From contig NZ_CP076538.1 in the NCBI RefSeq assembly GCF_018885265.1, positions 5,616,001-5,680,000 on the forward strand: 64,000 nucleotides of DNA, read 5' to 3'. The notes under the pieces are model-generated. The model did no database searches and was not told the origin of the DNA. It was given only the letters and a program-made list of their open reading frames with translations. This DNA is from Amycolatopsis aidingensis. GTDB taxonomy: Bacteria; Actinomycetota; Actinomycetes; Mycobacteriales; Pseudonocardiaceae. Position numbers and translations under genes: made by a program. Below, one piece after another: positions 8,767-21,976 of the stretch. The stretch's first letter is position 1, and the number at the start of each line of letters is the position of its first letter.

Positions 8767-8930
8767 AAGCCCGTGCCGAGCCGCGGCACCCATGGCGACC
8801 ACGGCGCGCGCCCCGGCCGAAGGCCCGCTATCGGGGCGGCGGGGTGCATGCGGTGGCGACCCTGCGCTGGATCATGAGCGGCACCCCGTCGACACGATCG
8901 CGGAAGCGCGCAAAGCCGCGGAGGAGAGAG
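8739..8930. repeat. 23-bp direct repeat flanking a gene remnant
   Basis: A 23-bp sequence beginning GCGCAAAGCCGCGGAGGAGA occurs at 8739-8761 and again at 8908-8930. Each copy is followed by an ATG and then by CCCCGTGCC-like sequence. The 165 bp between the methyltransferase stop and the MFS start contain only a 58-codon Arg-rich frame (8763-8939) that resembles no family I know. In another frame the second copy reads IAEARKAAEERA, like the methyltransferase end RKAAEERV. It looks like a local duplication or a gene fragment that also duplicated the GGAGG ribosome-binding site. Confidence 0.65.
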
Positions 8931-8931
8931 C

Positions 8932-12197
<3,266 letters not shown>

Positions 12198-12203
12198 CGC
12201 GGC

Positions 12204-12683
12204 TCAGGGCTGGGGCAGCACGCACTGGGTGTCGACGCCAAGCACGTGGTTGAGCCGCCCGAAGGCCAGCCAGGAACCGATGCTCATGCTCAGCTCCACG
12301 ATCTCGGCCTGACTGTAGTGCGCGGTCATCCGGGCCCAGAACTCCTCGTCCAGCCCGTGGTGGTCCAGGGCGTACCGCTCGGCGTACTCGGCGGCCAGCC
12401 GGGTGCGGTCGTCGAAGACGCCGGTGGTGCGCCACTGGGTCACCGCATCGGCGAACCCCTCCTCGACCTTCTGCCCGTCCCGCTCGGTGCGCCAGTCCAG
12501 GCAGAACACACAGCCGTTGAGCTGCGCGATCCGCAGCCGGGCCGCCTCGAACTCGCGCAGCCCGAGGGTGGTGTGCGCGTACACGGCCAGGGAGAAGTTC
12601 GAGGCCGCGGCCCCGATCTCCGGGACCAGCTCGCCCCATATGTAGGCGATGGCGTCCTTGCCCTCGGGAATGTCGATGTTCAT
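12204..12683 (-). CDS. Carboxymuconolactone decarboxylase/AhpD-like protein
   Basis: A 159-residue all-helical protein of the CMD/AhpD family. It has the redox pair CVFC in AQLNGCVFCLDWRTERDG, which fits the AhpD (alkylhydroperoxidase, CxxC) branch better than true CMD. The C-terminal half (SQAEIVELSMSIGSWLAFGRLNHVLGV) is typical of the family. Its ATG overlaps the stop of the upstream reductase gene (ATGA at 12683-12680), so the two are translationally coupled. Function is probably thiol-linked peroxide or quinone chemistry. The link to sterol metabolism rests only on the neighbouring cholesterol oxidase and the shared KstR-like box. Confidence 0.85.
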   Translation of the reverse strand: MNIDIPEGKDAIAYIWGELVPEIGAAASNFSLAVYAHTTLGLREFEAARLRIAQLNGCVFCLDWRTERDGQKVEEGFADAVTQWRTTGVFDDRTRLAAEYAERYALDHHGLDEEFWARMTAHYSQAEIVELSMSIGSWLAFGRLNHVLGVDTQCVLPQP

Positions 12684-13759
12684 CGTGGGCTCCTTCCGAG
12701 TTTGCCTGCCACGGGGCGGAGCGGGACGTCGAGTGCGTCGTACAGGCCGGGCTCGGCTTCGGCCAGCCAGTCGATGGCGCCGACCAGCCTGCCGACCGCG
12801 GTGGCATTGCCACCGGCGGAAGCGTTGCCACCCTCGTCGGTTGCCTCCACGGTGACCTCGATGCGCGGCAGACCCTCGATGATCACCCGGTGCGCCCCGG
12901 CCTGGTTGGGTGGCGTCGGCCAGTCCGGCGCGCAGGAAGGGTGGATCCGGGTGACGTGCTCGACCACGATGCGCGGCTCGCCGCCGACGATCCCCTGCAC
13001 CTCGAACCGCACCGCGCCCTGGGTGCCCGCCTCGAACTCCCCCATCGCCGCGCTGCGCACCGAGCGCTCCAGCTGGCGCCGCTCCAGGGTCTCCCTGACG
13101 TCCTCCAGCTCGGCCGCCAGAGCCCTGGCGATCAGCCGCAGCTGCCCGCCCCACACCATGGTGGGCACGCCCGGCGCGAGCATCGGCGCCTGGTAGTCCA
13201 TCGGCTTACCCATGCCGACCAGGTTGCGGACCGCATCGGGCTGGTCGTAGCTGGAGTAGTCGAAGATCTCCTGGCACCGGATCGCCTGCACGGTGGTGCC
13301 GAGCCCGCTGAGCAGCGCGGGCAGCACGTCATTGGCCCAGCCGGGATCGACCCCGGATACGAACAGCGATCCGCCGCCCTGCTGAATCGCGGCGAGAACC
13401 GGTTCTCGTAACTCCGCCGGGGCGCTGCGGTGATCGTAGAGGGTGTGCAGCGCGGGGGTGACCACGACGGCACCGGCCCGGATCGCCCGGCAGATGTCCG
13501 CCAGCGCACCCTCCGGCCGGGTGTCGCCGCTGGCCGCGTACACCACGGCCCGCGGGCCGGTGGCGAGCACAGCCTCGACCTCATCGGTGGCCAGTACGCC
13601 CAGCTCACGACCGACCCCACCGAGCTCGCCCGCGTCCATGCCGACCTTGCCCGGATCGTGCACCAGCACGGCGGCCAGCCGCAGTGCCGGATGAGCTTCG
13701 ACGGCGCGGATGGCCGCTCGCCCGCAGTTCCCGGTTCCCCATACGACCGTGCCAATCAT
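12680..13759 (-). CDS. NAD(P)-dependent amine dehydrogenase-like reductase (DapB-type N-terminal domain)
   Basis: A 359-residue oxidoreductase of the dihydrodipicolinate reductase-like/2,4-diaminopentanoate dehydrogenase group. The N-terminal Rossmann motif GTVVWGTGNCGRAAIRAV (residues ~3-20) binds NAD(P). The DapB-like stretch VVVTPALHTLYDHRS lies near 100, and SGVDPGWANDVLPALLSG near 140. These proteins are common in actinobacteria, including near steroid genes, and their substrates are poorly known. It is the first gene of a two-gene operon with the AhpD-like gene. A KstR-like box lies 34 bp upstream of the start. Confidence 0.82.
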   Translation of the reverse strand: MIGTVVWGTGNCGRAAIRAVEAHPALRLAAVLVHDPGKVGMDAGELGGVGRELGVLATDEVEAVLATGPRAVVYAASGDTRPEGALADICRAIRAGAVVVTPALHTLYDHRSAPAELREPVLAAIQQGGGSLFVSGVDPGWANDVLPALLSGLGTTVQAIRCQEIFDYSSYDQPDAVRNLVGMGKPMDYQAPMLAPGVPTMVWGGQLRLIARALAAELEDVRETLERRQLERSVRSAAMGEFEAGTQGAVRFEVQGIVGGEPRIVVEHVTRIHPSCAPDWPTPPNQAGAHRVIIEGLPRIEVTVEATDEGGNASAGGNATAVGRLVGAIDWLAEAEPGLYDALDVPLRPVAGKLGRSPR

Positions 13760-13792
13760 GCTGGAAGGCTAGCGAAGCCTTCGGTCAGTTAC

Positions 13793-13806
13793 TAGAACTT
13801 GTTCTC
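13793..13806. promoter_or_regulatory. KstR-like box upstream of the reductase-AhpD operon
   Basis: TAGAACTTGTTCTC reads GAGAACAAGTTCTA on the minus strand, the direction of the operon. It fits TnnAACnnGTTnnA except for one end base, with AGAAC/GTTCT as perfect half-sites. It shares AACTTGTTCTC with the site before the cholesterol oxidase gene (10521-10535) and has the same single deviation. Confidence 0.6.
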
Positions 13807-13944
13807 GAAATCCCCTGACGGCACCAGTGCGGCACGATGCGCACGAAGAAAGTGTCGAACCGGAAGGCCCTCGTTCGACGCGTAGCCGACGGCCACCTCG
13901 CGCGCCCGGACGGGCCGGGCCCGGCCGGAGACAAGGGAGCGACC

Positions 13945-14304
13945 ATGCGATTTCTGATGATGCACCGGCTCGACGAGCGTGCCCCGGAGTGGAACCCCGG
14001 CCCGGAGTTCGTCGAGAAGATCAGCGCGTGCATCCAGGACTGGACCGAGCGGGGCATTCTGATCACGGCCGAGGGGGTGCACCCTTCCGCGAAGGGGGCA
14101 CGGGTGCGCAAGACCCGCGGCGGGGCGAACACCGCGACCGACGGGCCGTTCACCGAGGCCAAGGAGGTCATCGGGGGTTTCGCCCTGATCAACGCGGCGG
14201 ACCGGGCGGAGGCCGTCCGGTACGCCAAGGAGTACGCGGACCTGTTCGAGGAGGTCGAGGTCGAGGTGCGCCAGATCGTGGAGGAGGACGAGCTGCCGTC
14301 CTGA
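13945..14304 (+). CDS. YciI-like DGPF-domain protein
   Basis: A 119-residue protein of the YCII/DGPF family (MRFLMMHRLDE at the start, the signature DGPFTEAKEVIGGFALI near residues 70-86). Family members are small ferredoxin-like-fold proteins, often encoded next to ECF sigma factors, and have no settled reaction. ATG 13945 has AAGGGAG upstream at good spacing, which sets the start. The C-terminus is acidic (EEVEVEVRQIVEEDE). It is divergent from the reductase gene, with 185 bp between them. No sigma factor gene is adjacent here. Confidence 0.88.
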   Translation: MRFLMMHRLDERAPEWNPGPEFVEKISACIQDWTERGILITAEGVHPSAKGARVRKTRGGANTATDGPFTEAKEVIGGFALINAADRAEAVRYAKEYADLFEEVEVEVRQIVEEDELPS

Positions 14305-14359
14305 CCGCGGACACCCGGCGGCAGCTCACCCTTCCGGGTAGGAAGCCACGGCTACCGAT

Positions 14360-14396
14360 CGGTAAGCATTCCGCGCCGGTTCCCGGCTGCTTACCG
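14360..14396. promoter_or_regulatory. Inverted repeat before a small ORF
   Basis: CGGTAAGC and GCTTACCG are a perfect 8-bp inverted repeat with a 21-nt spacer. The right arm ends on the first base of the GTG start of the small ORF. It may be an operator, or a hairpin ending transcription of the YciI-like gene. Confidence 0.4.
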
Positions 14397-14578
14397 TGAG
14401 TGGGGTGAGCACCGTCACCGAACCCGAGACCCTCGGCGAGCTGATCGCCGACTGTGCCGAGATCCCGCAGGACCTGTGCCGCGAGCAGCGAGCCGTACCG
14501 AGGCCGCGGGCCGCCACCCCTTGGCGGGTGGACGAGGCATGCCACGCCCAGGTCGCCGAGCTGGACGCCTACATCTAG
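14396..14578 (+). CDS. Small hypothetical protein (60 aa)
   Basis: A 60-residue frame starting MSGVSTVTEPETLGELIADC and ending VAELDAYI. Third codon positions are mostly G or C, as in a real gene, and a strong terminator follows 27 bp after the stop. I do not recognise the family. It has two Cys (in IADCAEI and QDLCRE) plus a third in DEACHAQ, and no membrane segment. GTG 14408 (MSTVTEP) is an alternative start. It stands between the YciI-like gene and the convergent erpA. It could be a short regulator or a remnant; coding is likely but not certain. Confidence 0.45.
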   Translation: MSGVSTVTEPETLGELIADCAEIPQDLCREQRAVPRPRAATPWRVDEACHAQVAELDAYI

Positions 14579-14604
14579 CGCGGCGCGCACGAGAGCGCAC
14601 GAAG

Positions 14605-14641
14605 GGGCGCTGGTTCACCGCGGGGTAACCAGCGCCCTTTT
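14605..14641 (+). terminator. Rho-independent terminator
   Basis: GGGCGCTGGTT (14605-14615) pairs perfectly with AACCAGCGCCC (14627-14637), with an 11-nt loop and TTTT after the stem. It lies between the small ORF and the convergent erpA gene. Confidence 0.85.
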
Positions 14642-14666
14642 CGTGTGTTTCGGGTGTGGAAGGACC

Positions 14667-15044
14667 TCAGTGGAAGGAGTCGCCGCAGGCGCAGGAGCCG
14701 CCCGCGTTCGGGTTGTCGATGGTGAAGCCCTGTTTCTCGATGGTGTCCACGAAGTCGATCTCGGCGCCCTGCACGTAGGGGGCGCTCATCCGGTCCACGG
14801 CCACCTGCAGGCCGTTGAACTCACGGAACAGGTCACCGTCGAGGCTGCGCTCATCGAAGAAGAGCTGGTAGCGCAGGCCGGCACAACCCCCGGGCTGCAC
14901 GGCGATCCGCAGGTGCATATCGTCGCGGCCCTCCTGCTCCAGCAGGGCCTTCGCCTTGGCCGCCGCGGCGTCGGTCACGTTCACGCCGTGGGTAGCCTCG
15001 CCGGCCTCCGCCTGCGTCGAGCCGGTCTGCTCAGCGGTAGTCAT
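14667..15044 (-). CDS. erpA: Iron-sulfur cluster insertion protein (IscA/HesB/ErpA family)
   Basis: A 125-residue A-type carrier that delivers Fe-S clusters to target enzymes. The three conserved cysteines are C54 (PGGCAGLRY), C118 and C120 (GGSCACGDSFH). The first ~20 residues are a non-conserved polar leader. ATG 15044 has a good GAGGGAG site upstream. It corresponds in position to M. tuberculosis Rv2204c, near asnB and ctaC. It may supply Fe-S clusters to LipA, encoded about 28 kb away, or to respiratory enzymes; that is inference. Confidence 0.92.
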   Translation of the reverse strand: MTTAEQTGSTQAEAGEATHGVNVTDAAAAKAKALLEQEGRDDMHLRIAVQPGGCAGLRYQLFFDERSLDGDLFREFNGLQVAVDRMSAPYVQGAEIDFVDTIEKQGFTIDNPNAGGSCACGDSFH

Positions 15045-15204
15045 GGATCTCCCTCGGGTGTCGCTGGATCGGGTCCCGGTGCTTGCTCACATGTCTCAAC
15101 ACCCCGGCTGCCCGTTCTGTTCCGCGCCGTAGCGCCGACCTCCATGGTGACACATCTGCTGACCGGCTGAACATCACCGGCACGGCCTGCAATATCCTGA
15201 ACGG

Positions 15205-15864
15205 GTGAGGTTCCTGCGCCGTAATACCACTACAGCGGCCGACGAGGCCGAGGGCACCGCCGTCGAGACGGACGAGAGCGGTGAATCTCACGTGCCACGG
15301 GCCTACACCCCGGCCAAGGGACGTGCCACGCCCAAGCGCAGGGAGGCCGAGGGCAAACGCAGGGGGCCGGTGGCCCCGCCACCGCGCACCACCCGCGAGG
15401 CGATGAAGCGCAGCCGCGAGCAGCGCAAGAAGAACCCGGTCAGCAAGGAAGAGCGCAGGGCCGCGGCCAAGGAGCGGCGGGAGCGGATGAACGCGGGCGA
15501 CGACCGCTACCTGCTGCCCCGGGACCGCGGCCCGGTCAAGGCCTACGTGCGTGACCTGGTGGACTCGCGGCGGCATGTGCTCGGCCTCTTCATGCCGCTG
15601 GCGGTCGGGGTGTTCATCGCGCTGCTGATCCCCTACCCGGTGGTGCAGCAGTACGCGACCCTGCTGTGCACGGTGATGCTGCTCGGCATGGTCGTGGAGG
15701 GCTTCCTGAACGGCAGGCGGGTGGCCAAGCAGGTACGGGAGAAGTTCCCCAAGGAAACCGTCAAGGGCGCCTCGATCGGCTGGTACGCCTTCATCCGGGC
15801 CAGCCAGATCCGCAAGCTGCGGGTGCCCAAGCCGCGGGTCCGCCCCGGCGACGCGATCGACTGA
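15205..15864 (+). CDS. DUF3043 family membrane protein
   Basis: A 219-residue actinobacterial protein of the DUF3043 family. The N-terminal ~130 residues are highly charged and rich in Arg/Lys (REAMKRSREQRKKNPVSKEER). Two hydrophobic helices follow (~133-152 and ~156-175), then a basic tail. This family occurs beside cobT and hesB genes in many actinobacteria (M. tuberculosis Rv2206 position). Its role is unknown; the basic domain could bind nucleic acid or phospholipid at the membrane. GTG 15205 lies 6 nt after TATCCT (15193-15198), suggesting a leaderless mRNA. Confidence 0.85.
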   Translation: MRFLRRNTTTAADEAEGTAVETDESGESHVPRAYTPAKGRATPKRREAEGKRRGPVAPPPRTTREAMKRSREQRKKNPVSKEERRAAAKERRERMNAGDDRYLLPRDRGPVKAYVRDLVDSRRHVLGLFMPLAVGVFIALLIPYPVVQQYATLLCTVMLLGMVVEGFLNGRRVAKQVREKFPKETVKGASIGWYAFIRASQIRKLRVPKPRVRPGDAID

Positions 15865-15897
15865 TCACCGGAGCCGGGCTGGAGCCACTCCGGGTCG

Positions 15898-15927
15898 TTA
15901 GCAATGCGAATGAATTCGGTTTAGGCT
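15898..15927 (+). promoter_or_regulatory. Promoter of the aldo/keto reductase gene
   Basis: A -35-like TTAGCA (15898-15903) and a -10 TAGGCT (15922-15927) are separated by 18 bp in an AT-richer stretch. The start codon follows 7 nt later, so the transcript probably begins at or next to the ATG. Confidence 0.6.
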
Positions 15928-15934
15928 GCCCTGC

Positions 15935-16927
<993 letters not shown>

Positions 16928-17682
16928 TCACCCGCTCGGCGACCAGCAGGTCGTGCGGGTAGGTGACCTTGAGGTTCTCCCGCTCCCCACGCACCCAGTG
17001 CACCGGGACCTCGGAGTAGCGCTCCATGCAGGAGGCCGTGTCGGTCCCGCTGAACCCCTCGCTCGCCGCCCGCTCGTAGGCAGTGAGCAGGGGCCCGGCA
17101 CGGAACCCCTGCGGGGTCTGCGCGCGGACCGCTCCGTGCGGCCCCGCTCCGGTGATCCGGGTGCCGTCCGGGTTCACCGCGACCACGTCCTCGGCCGGCA
17201 GGCCGGGGATCGCCCCGCCGTGCTCGCGGGCCGTGCGCAGCACCTCCCCGATCAGGGCCGGGCTGGCCAGCGGGCGGGCGCCGTCGTGCAGCAGCACGGT
17301 GTCGATCCGGCCCGCCGCGATCCGCCCCGCGAGGTGGCGCAGCGCGCGCAGTTCGGACTCCTGCCTGCTGGCGCCGCCGTCGACCACCTCGACCTCGGCG
17401 TCCACCTCCTCCGCCAGCACCCCCGCGATCAGCTCGGCGTCCTGCGGGCGGCCGACCAGCAGCAGCACGCCGATACCGGGTACCTGGTGGAAGGCGGCCA
17501 GCGACCAGGACACCAGGCACCGGCCCGCGACCCGCAGGTAGACCTTGTTCCGTTCGGCACCGACCCGGGTGCCGGCGCCGCTGGCCAATACGACGGCCGC
17601 CGCGGTCGGAACTGGCTCTGCGGTAGACATGGCCGCCATATCCTACGAGCAGGCCACCGGCACGGCCCGATAGCGTTGCCCC

Positions 17683-18753
17683 GTGGACGCCGAGAACACT
17701 GCCGAGAGCATCGAGTTCCCCGACATCGACCTGCCGGACGAGATCGCCCGCGCCGAGGCCGAGCGACGGCACGGCACGCTGATCAAACCGGCGCGCTCCC
17801 TCGGCAGGCTGGAGGAGCTGGGCGCCTGGCTCGCCGCCTGTCAGGGGCAGTCGCCGCCCCGGCCGGTCACCCGCCCAAGGGTGGTGGTCTTCGCCGGGGA
17901 CCACGGCATCGCGGCCAAGGGCGTTTCGGCCTATTCCAGGGAGGTCACCGCGCAGCTGGTGACCGCCGTGGGCAACGGGGAGGCCGCGATCAACGCGCTG
18001 GCTGCCACCGCGGGCGCCGGGGTTCGCGTGCTGGACCTCGCGGTGGACGCCGAGCAGCCGGACCAGGCGGTCGCCGAGTTCAAGGTCCGCCGTGGCTCCG
18101 GGTCGATCGACACCGAGGACGCGCTGTCCGAGGACGAGGTGCGGGCCGCGCTGCGCGCCGGGATCGGGATCGCCGACGCCGAGGTGGACGCCGGGGCCGA
18201 CCTGCTGATCCCGGCCGACCTGGGAATCGGGAACAGCACCCCGTCCGCGGTGCTGATCGCGGCACTCACCGGGGCCGAGCCGGTGGCCGTGGTCGGCAGG
18301 GGCTCGGGCATCGACGACCCCACCTGGATGCGCAAGGCCGCCGCCGTGCGGGACGCCCTGCGCAGGGCACGCGCGGTGTACACGGACCCGGTGGCGCTGC
18401 TGCGCACCGCAGGGGGCGCGGACCTTGCCGCGCTGGCCGGGTTCCTGGCCCAGGCCGCGGTGCGGCGCACGCCGGTGCTGCTGGACGGGCTCGCGGTCGG
18501 CGCGGCCGCCATGCTGGCCGAGGAGCTGGCGCCGGGCGCCCGGTCCTGGTGGGCGGCGGCGCACCGGTCCACCGAACCCGCGCACGCCATGGTGCTGGAC
18601 CATCTGGACCTGAAACCGCTGGTGGACCTGGACATCGGCCTCGGCGAGGGCGCCGGTGCGGCGGCCGCGTTGCCGCTGCTGGCCATGTCCGCCAGGTTGC
18701 TGACCGAGGTGGCCACGCACGCCGACTCCGGGGTGGCCGGGCCACTCGCGTGA
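17683..18753 (+). CDS. cobT: Nicotinate-nucleotide-dimethylbenzimidazole phosphoribosyltransferase CobT
   Basis: Makes alpha-ribazole phosphate, the lower-ligand precursor of cobalamin. 356 residues. Typical motifs: [19 protein letters not shown] near residue 33, [18 protein letters not shown] near 67, [15 protein letters not shown] near 175, and the catalytic Glu in the C-terminal [11 protein letters not shown]. The cobU/cobS partners found beside cobT in many actinobacteria are missing here, so it acts alone at this locus. GTG 17683 lies 6 nt after TAGCGT (17671-17676), implying a leaderless start. A strong terminator follows. Confidence 0.94.
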   Translation: MDAENTAESIEFPDIDLPDEIARAEAERRHGTLIKPARSLGRLEELGAWLAACQGQSPPRPVTRPRVVVFAGDHGIAAKGVSAYSREVTAQLVTAVGNGEAAINALAATAGAGVRVLDLAVDAEQPDQAVAEFKVRRGSGSIDTEDALSEDEVRAALRAGIGIADAEVDAGADLLIPADLGIGNSTPSAVLIAALTGAEPVAVVGRGSGIDDPTWMRKAAAVRDALRRARAVYTDPVALLRTAGGADLAALAGFLAQAAVRRTPVLLDGLAVGAAAMLAEELAPGARSWWAAAHRSTEPAHAMVLDHLDLKPLVDLDIGLGEGAGAAAALPLLAMSARLLTEVATHADSGVAGPLA

Positions 18754-18801
18754 AGCCGCTCGCGATGCGTTCGTGCTACGGCGGCTGAACAGTACGCGAC
18801 T

Positions 18802-18836
18802 GCGGGGCACTTCCGGAACGATCGGAAGTGCCCCGC
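18802..18836. terminator. Bidirectional hairpin terminator between cobT and ilvE
   Basis: GCGGGGCACTTCCG (18802-18815) pairs perfectly with CGGAAGTGCCCCGC (18823-18836) around a 7-nt loop. There is no T run. It sits between convergent genes and can serve both strands. Confidence 0.8.
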
Positions 18837-18874
18837 ATGGTCGGCTCAGGCCGCGGTCAGGAAGGCGCGGCCGC

Positions 18875-19978
18875 TCACACGACCTTGTGCATCCAGCCGT
18901 GCGGGTCGGGGCGGGTGCCCTCCTGGATTCCGGTCAGCTCATCGCGCAGGCGCATGGTCACCTCACCGGGCTCGCCATCCGCCACGGTGAACTCACCACG
19001 GTCGTGCTTCACCCGGCCGACCGGCGTGATCACCGCGGCGGTGCCGCAGGCGAACACCTCGGTCAGCTCGCCGGAGGTGGCTGCCTGCTCCCACTCCTCG
19101 GTGGAGATCCGGCGCTCCTGGACCTGGTAGCCGAAGTCGGCGGCCAGGGTGAGCAGCGAGTCCCTGGTGATACCGGGCAGCAGTGAGCCGGTCAGCTCCG
19201 GGGTGACCAGGCGGGCGTCGCTGCCCGAGCCGAAGACGAAGAACAGGTTCATCCCGCCCATCTCCTCGACCCAGCGATGTTCGGCGGCGTCCAGCCAGAC
19301 CACCTGGTCGCAGCCCTGCTCGACGGCCTGCGCCTGCGCGACGAACGAGGCCGCGTAGTTACCCGCGCACTTGGCGAAACCGGTGCCGCCCGGCGCGGCA
19401 CGGGTGTACTCGGTGGAAAGCCACACGCTCACCGGCTGGACCCCGCCGGTGAAGTAGGAACCGGCCGGCGAACCGATCAGCGAGTACAGGTAGGAGCCCG
19501 CTGGCCGGTTCACACCCAGCCCGGCCTCGGTGGAGATCATGAACGGGCGCAGGTAGAGCGTGGAACCCTGCTTGCTGGGGACCCAGCGCTCGTCCACACC
19601 GAGCAGCTCGCGGATGGAGCCGAGGAAGAGTTCGTCGGGTAGTTCCGGCATCGCCAGCCGCCGGGCCGAGGTGCGGAAGCGGGCCGCGTTCGCCTCGGCA
19701 CGGAAGGTCGCGATCGACCCGTCCGGCTGCCGGTAGGCCTTCAGCCCCTCGAAGATCGCCTGCCCGTAGTGCAGCACCGAGGTGGCCGGTTCGAGTGAGA
19801 ATGCTTCGTATGGGCGCAACGCGGCGTCGTGCCAGCCCTGTGTGGCGGTCCAGCGCGCGGTGACCATGTTGTCGGTGAAGTGCGTCCCGAAGCCAGGATT
19901 CGCCAGTACCTCCGCCACGCGCTCCGGGGTAGCCGGGTTCGTGTTGGTGATACGGGCGAAAGGCATCGTGGTCGTCAT
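18875..19978 (-). CDS. ilvE: Branched-chain amino acid aminotransferase IlvE
   Basis: A fold-type IV PLP enzyme that interconverts branched-chain amino acids and their 2-oxo acids. 367 residues. Conserved sequences include [14 protein letters not shown] (near 93-106), [14 protein letters not shown], and the PLP-lysine region [17 protein letters not shown] near 205. C-terminal [16 protein letters not shown] binds the cofactor phosphate. The position between cobT and pepA matches M. tuberculosis Rv2210c. ATG 19978 lies 6 nt after a minus-strand TACCAT (19990-19985), consistent with leaderless transcription. The 72-bp divergent promoter region is shared with the small membrane protein gene. Confidence 0.95.
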   Translation of the reverse strand: MTTTMPFARITNTNPATPERVAEVLANPGFGTHFTDNMVTARWTATQGWHDAALRPYEAFSLEPATSVLHYGQAIFEGLKAYRQPDGSIATFRAEANAARFRTSARRLAMPELPDELFLGSIRELLGVDERWVPSKQGSTLYLRPFMISTEAGLGVNRPAGSYLYSLIGSPAGSYFTGGVQPVSVWLSTEYTRAAPGGTGFAKCAGNYAASFVAQAQAVEQGCDQVVWLDAAEHRWVEEMGGMNLFFVFGSGSDARLVTPELTGSLLPGITRDSLLTLAADFGYQVQERRISTEEWEQAATSGELTEVFACGTAAVITPVGRVKHDRGEFTVADGEPGEVTMRLRDELTGIQEGTRPDPHGWMHKVV

Positions 19979-20050
19979 GAACAGATGGTAGCTCTTAGTA
20001 GGAAGTCAGAACATTCGGCGCCGCCCGAACGGCACCTCTAGGATGGGAAC

Positions 20051-20356
20051 GTGACCTACCAGCACTCACCGGCCGCCCGGTCCGGCAACCGCGTGTCCGC
20101 GGGCGCGGCCTCCGACGCAAAGACCTTCCTCGCCGCCACCCTGCTGACCTTCTCGGCCGGCCTGGTGGTGCTGATCGGCTACGGGATGGCCGGCGGGTTC
20201 GGCGCCTTCCTCGGCATCATCGGCGCCGTGTTCGGTGTCATGTGGTGGCGCAGCCTGCACGACAAGGTCTTCCCACGGGACCTGCCGAACTCCTCGCTCA
20301 TCGGGGTCACCGCGGCCGCCGTGGTACTCGGGCTGATCGTCCTGGCCCTGTCCTAG
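20051..20356 (+). CDS. Small membrane protein (101 aa), hypothetical
   Basis: A polar N-terminus of ~22 residues is followed by hydrophobic segments at ~24-42, ~44-62 and ~81-100, separated by the basic loop WWRSLHDKVFPRDLPNSS. I do not recognise a named family, though similar small proteins sit next to ilvE in related actinobacteria. GTG 20051 lies 6 nt after TAGGAT (20039-20044), a leaderless arrangement. The gene converges on the DUF402 gene 17 bp away. Confidence 0.7.
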   Translation: MTYQHSPAARSGNRVSAGAASDAKTFLAATLLTFSAGLVVLIGYGMAGGFGAFLGIIGAVFGVMWWRSLHDKVFPRDLPNSSLIGVTAAAVVLGLIVLALS

Positions 20357-20373
20357 TGTCCTGGAGCAAGCCC

Positions 20374-21012
20374 CTAGAGCGAGGCCCATACCTCGGCCGG
20401 GAGTTCCGGTGCTGTCCAGCCCGGCTCCGGCCGGAAGCCGGTCCAGGTGCCGTCGAAGGGGAACGCCCCGGCCTCGGCCAGTGCGGCCAGCCGCTCGCCC
20501 TCGGCGCGCAGCGCGGCCAGCTGCGGCGCCGTCAGCCGCCCCGCCTCCACCGCGGCCAGCGCCTCGTCCTCGTCCTTCCACCGCCAGGACCCGTCCGGGT
20601 CGACGGCGAGATCGAGCACCCCGTCCATCCGGTCCGGCCCGCCGGGCCGCCTGCCGAGCGGAATCTCCAGGTTCCCGTACCAGCCGAGGAAGTCCCCCGC
20701 GCCGCCGAAGAACCACCACACCGAGGACCAGTGGTCCTCACTGACCAGGCGCAGGGTCGAGGTGCCCCGCCAGGTGTCCCGGCATCGTTCGCGCGGGAGC
20801 AGGAACCGGTCCGCCAGCGGGACCTCCCGCCGGTGCAGCCCGCCTGCCAGCCTGGTGCCCACGATCTCGGTGCCCGCGGGCAGCCAGCCGAGTAGGGACC
20901 TGCCGTCATCGGCGAGTACCCGCAACGGATGGTGCTGGCCGACGCTCCCGTCCGGACGCAGGAACCGCAGCACGGCCGTCTCCCCCGCCCGCCACCTCGG
21001 TGCCTCACTCAC
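20374..21012 (-). CDS. DUF402 domain protein
   Basis: A 212-residue protein with the DUF402 fold. Typical residues are [24 protein letters not shown] (near 105-128), [15 protein letters not shown], and the acidic motif [10 protein letters not shown]. In characterised relatives (Ntdp/FomD-like) this fold is a nucleoside phosphate phosphatase. This protein keeps the WKDEDE acidic cluster, so a phosphatase activity is plausible but unproven. GTG 21012 overlaps the last codons of the upstream membrane protein gene by 8 nt, so the two are co-transcribed. Confidence 0.8.
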   Translation of the reverse strand: MSEAPRWRAGETAVLRFLRPDGSVGQHHPLRVLADDGRSLLGWLPAGTEIVGTRLAGGLHRREVPLADRFLLPRERCRDTWRGTSTLRLVSEDHWSSVWWFFGGAGDFLGWYGNLEIPLGRRPGGPDRMDGVLDLAVDPDGSWRWKDEDEALAAVEAGRLTAPQLAALRAEGERLAALAEAGAFPFDGTWTGFRPEPGWTAPELPAEVWASL

Positions 21013-21874
21013 CAGGGGAACGGTACCGGCGCAGTGCCACGGTCGTCGCCGCATCGGCAAGGGTGGCCACCCCGGCCACCACCAGCACGGAGGCCGGGCC
21101 GAGCGCACCGGCGAGCACCGCGGCGGGCAGCACCGCCAGTACCCGGCCCCGCCGCGGGCCCAGCACGGGCTCGAGGTACCCGCGTGCCCCGGACCCGGCC
21201 GACAGCGCCGCGGGCACGGTCGCCAGCAGCACCGCGGCGGCCAGCACCGGCAGCATGGCCCGCGCGTCCGCCGCTGCGAGCACGTCCCGCAGCGAGGTCG
21301 CCGACAGTCCCAGCCGCACCGGGCCGAGCTGGTACAGCGCGGCCCCGGCCACCGCGAGCGCGACGAGCGTGCCGGACAGGATCCGCTTCGCCCCGGCGAA
21401 CAGTGGGAAGGCCAGTGCCACCGCCACCGGAAGGCCGGCAACGCCCGCGGTCACCGGGAACGGCCGGGGTGCCGGGGCGAGCGCGAGGCACAGCGCGAGG
21501 AAGGCGACCGCGGCGGCCAGCAGCAGCCCGGTGAGCACCCGCCGGTAGTGGGTGTCGACCCGCAGGCCCGCGAACTCGGCCCCGGCCACCACGGCAAGGA
21601 ACCCGAGTGCCGCGGGCGCAGGCAGCTCCGGCAGCAGGTAGGCCGCGAACACCGAGGCGTACAGGGCAAGGCAGCTCAGCTCGGCCACGGCCCCGGTGGC
21701 CGAGCGCAGGGCGCCCGCCCGGCCCGGCAGCGCGCCCACCTGGCTCGGCGCCGCGCCCGCCCGGCGTGCGGCGAAGGCGAGCAGCCCGGCGAGCAGGATG
21801 CCCACGGGCAGCCACCACCCCGCGGTGCCCGCGCCCGCGGCGAGCACCACGAGCAGCCCCGCGCCGAGTCGCAC
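21005..21874 (-). CDS. Polytopic membrane protein, hypothetical
   Basis: A 289-residue Ala/Leu-rich protein with about eight to nine predicted membrane helices (for example residues 3-20, 58-80, 86-98, 112-130, 138-158, 163-180, 210-228 and 248-270) and few charged residues. I see no diagnostic family motif. It is upstream of, and overlaps, the DUF402 gene by 8 nt. GTG 21874 is the start; TAGGTG lies 5 nt before it on the minus strand. It is divergent from pepA, with about 100 bp between them. Confidence 0.65.
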   Translation of the reverse strand: MRLGAGLLVVLAAGAGTAGWWLPVGILLAGLLAFAARRAGAAPSQVGALPGRAGALRSATGAVAELSCLALYASVFAAYLLPELPAPAALGFLAVVAGAEFAGLRVDTHYRRVLTGLLLAAAVAFLALCLALAPAPRPFPVTAGVAGLPVAVALAFPLFAGAKRILSGTLVALAVAGAALYQLGPVRLGLSATSLRDVLAAADARAMLPVLAAAVLLATVPAALSAGSGARGYLEPVLGPRRGRVLAVLPAAVLAGALGPASVLVVAGVATLADAATTVALRRYRSPGE

Positions 21875-21976
21875 CCGACCACCTACTTCGTTCCGGTTCG
21901 CCGATCGTCATTAGCATGGCTCACGATCAGGCCGGGCCACCCGCCCGGTACACCAGTCCACGTGCAAGGAGACACC

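Noticed and set aside
15921..15934. TTAGGCTGCCC before the aldo/keto reductase as an IdeR/DtxR iron box
   Set aside because: Only half of the box is present and the hexamer TAGGCT is better explained as the -10 of a leaderless promoter.
20447..21976. Upstream extension of the pepA frame (about 500 extra codons)
   Set aside because: It is antisense to the DUF402 and membrane protein genes. The AAGGAG site before GTG 21977 and family length set the true start.
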